Shown: in pieces, positions 6,553 through 6,932 of the stretch | Layout of the letters: the number at the start of each line of letters is the position of its first letter | How positions within the stretch are numbered: the first letter of the stretch is position 1 | NCBI GenBank assembly: GCA_964643005.1 | Contig: CAZXQI010000158.1 | Location: 1 to 6,932, forward strand | Direction of reading: 5' to 3' | Source: UBA6168 sp964643005 | GTDB lineage: Bacteria > Bacteroidota > Bacteroidia > Chitinophagales > Saprospiraceae | Length of the DNA stretch: 6,932 nucleotides | The notes under the pieces: model-generated | What the model saw: the letters and a program-made list of their open reading frames with translations, nothing else | Told to the model about the DNA's origin: nothing | The model's database searches: none | Program-made: the position numbers and the translations under genes

Positions 6553-6932
6553 CGAATGACCGCCCGATGCACGCCCTTCGAATAGGAGCGCTTCATCAGC
6601 CCGACGATGCTTTCGTAAGCCGCCCTGTTGCGGAGGAAATCCACGCCCGTCACTTCGACGATGAGGATGGGGAAACCCGATTCCGTTTTAAAGAAATTGA
6701 AATAGGCGTCCTGTAGCGATTGCAGGTAAGGCGCCTGAATATGCTTTTCAAAATCCCTGTCCCGCCTGCTGATATTGGCCAGCAAATCGTCCACCGAGCG
6801 ATGCAGATAGACGAGCAAATCCGGTTTTGGAAAGGTGTTGTTCAGCGTCTGGAAGAGCCGCTGAAAGAGCCGGAACTCCTCGTCCCTTAGATTATTTTTT
6901 GCAAAAAGGAGGGTTTTGATGAAAAAATAATC
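6549..6932 (-). CDS. Deoxynucleoside kinase, C-terminal part (5' end outside window)
   Basis: The frame is open from the window edge at 6932 to a TAG at 6551-6549, giving 127 residues that begin DYFFIKTLLFAKNNL. This matches the deoxynucleoside kinase family (dNK; dGK/dAK-like), which phosphorylates deoxynucleosides in the salvage pathway. Visible landmarks are the DYFF..LLFAKNNL helix, the strand PDLLVYLHRS (36-45 of the visible part), the arginine-rich LID ISRRDRDFEKHI (54-65), and the following YLQSLQDAYFNFF helix. Family members are about 200-215 residues, so roughly 80-90 residues with the P-loop are missing beyond the edge. Internal starts such as the TTG at 6818-6816 would cut the domain and are not credible. 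Substrate preference (dA, dG or other) cannot be told without the N-terminal half. Confidence 0.87.
   Translation of the reverse strand, partial: DYFFIKTLLFAKNNLRDEEFRLFQRLFQTLNNTFPKPDLLVYLHRSVDDLLANISRRDRDFEKHIQAPYLQSLQDAYFNFFKTESGFPILIVEVTGVDFLRNRAAYESIVGLMKRSYSKGVHRAVIR

Noticed and set aside
1..6932. A dedicated defence, mobile or biosynthetic system across the window
   Set aside because: No transposase, integrase, toxin, nuclease, CRISPR repeat or matched accessory genes are present. The genes are general envelope and metabolic functions in mixed orientation.

Overview
The window looks like ordinary chromosomal DNA from a member of the Bacteroidota. Three things point there: a secreted TPR / PD40 propeller / OmpA protein with the PorE-type layout, translation starts without a Shine-Dalgarno sequence in front of all four complete genes, and weak TAnnTTTG-like promoter boxes. 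A saprospirian relative (Lewinella or Phaeodactylibacter-like) is possible, but that is a guess from protein flavour only.

Layout: (1) bases 1-50 may hold the last codons of an upstream gene. (2) 53-2032 (+) encodes a 659-residue exported protein with TPRs, five PD40-type blades, a carboxypeptidase-regulatory-like domain and a C-terminal OmpA peptidoglycan-binding domain. (3) 2033-2231 is non-coding, with two hairpins and a possible promoter. (4) 2232-3314 (+) is D-alanine--D-alanine ligase (ddl). (5) After 45 bases, 3360-5564 (+) encodes a GT39/PMT-like membrane glycosyltransferase with a C-terminal TPR array predicted to lie in the periplasm. (6) 5565-5760 is non-coding, with a GC-rich terminator hairpin directly after the stop and a possible promoter at the far end. 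(7) 5761-6552 (+) encodes a class I SAM-dependent methyltransferase of unknown substrate. (8) 6549-6932 (-) is the C-terminal 127 residues of a deoxynucleoside kinase, converging on the methyltransferase so that the two stop codons overlap.

The genes do not form an obvious dedicated system. Three concern the cell envelope (outer membrane to peptidoglycan anchoring, peptidoglycan precursor synthesis, extracytoplasmic glycosylation), but hairpins and spacing suggest mostly separate transcription units. ddl and the glycosyltransferase gene are close enough to be co-transcribed. The most interesting object is the glycosyltransferase: its GT-C membrane core plus periplasmic TPR tail resembles the architecture of eukaryotic TMTC O-mannosyltransferases. 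I found no mobile element, CRISPR array, tRNA, rRNA or recognisable riboswitch.
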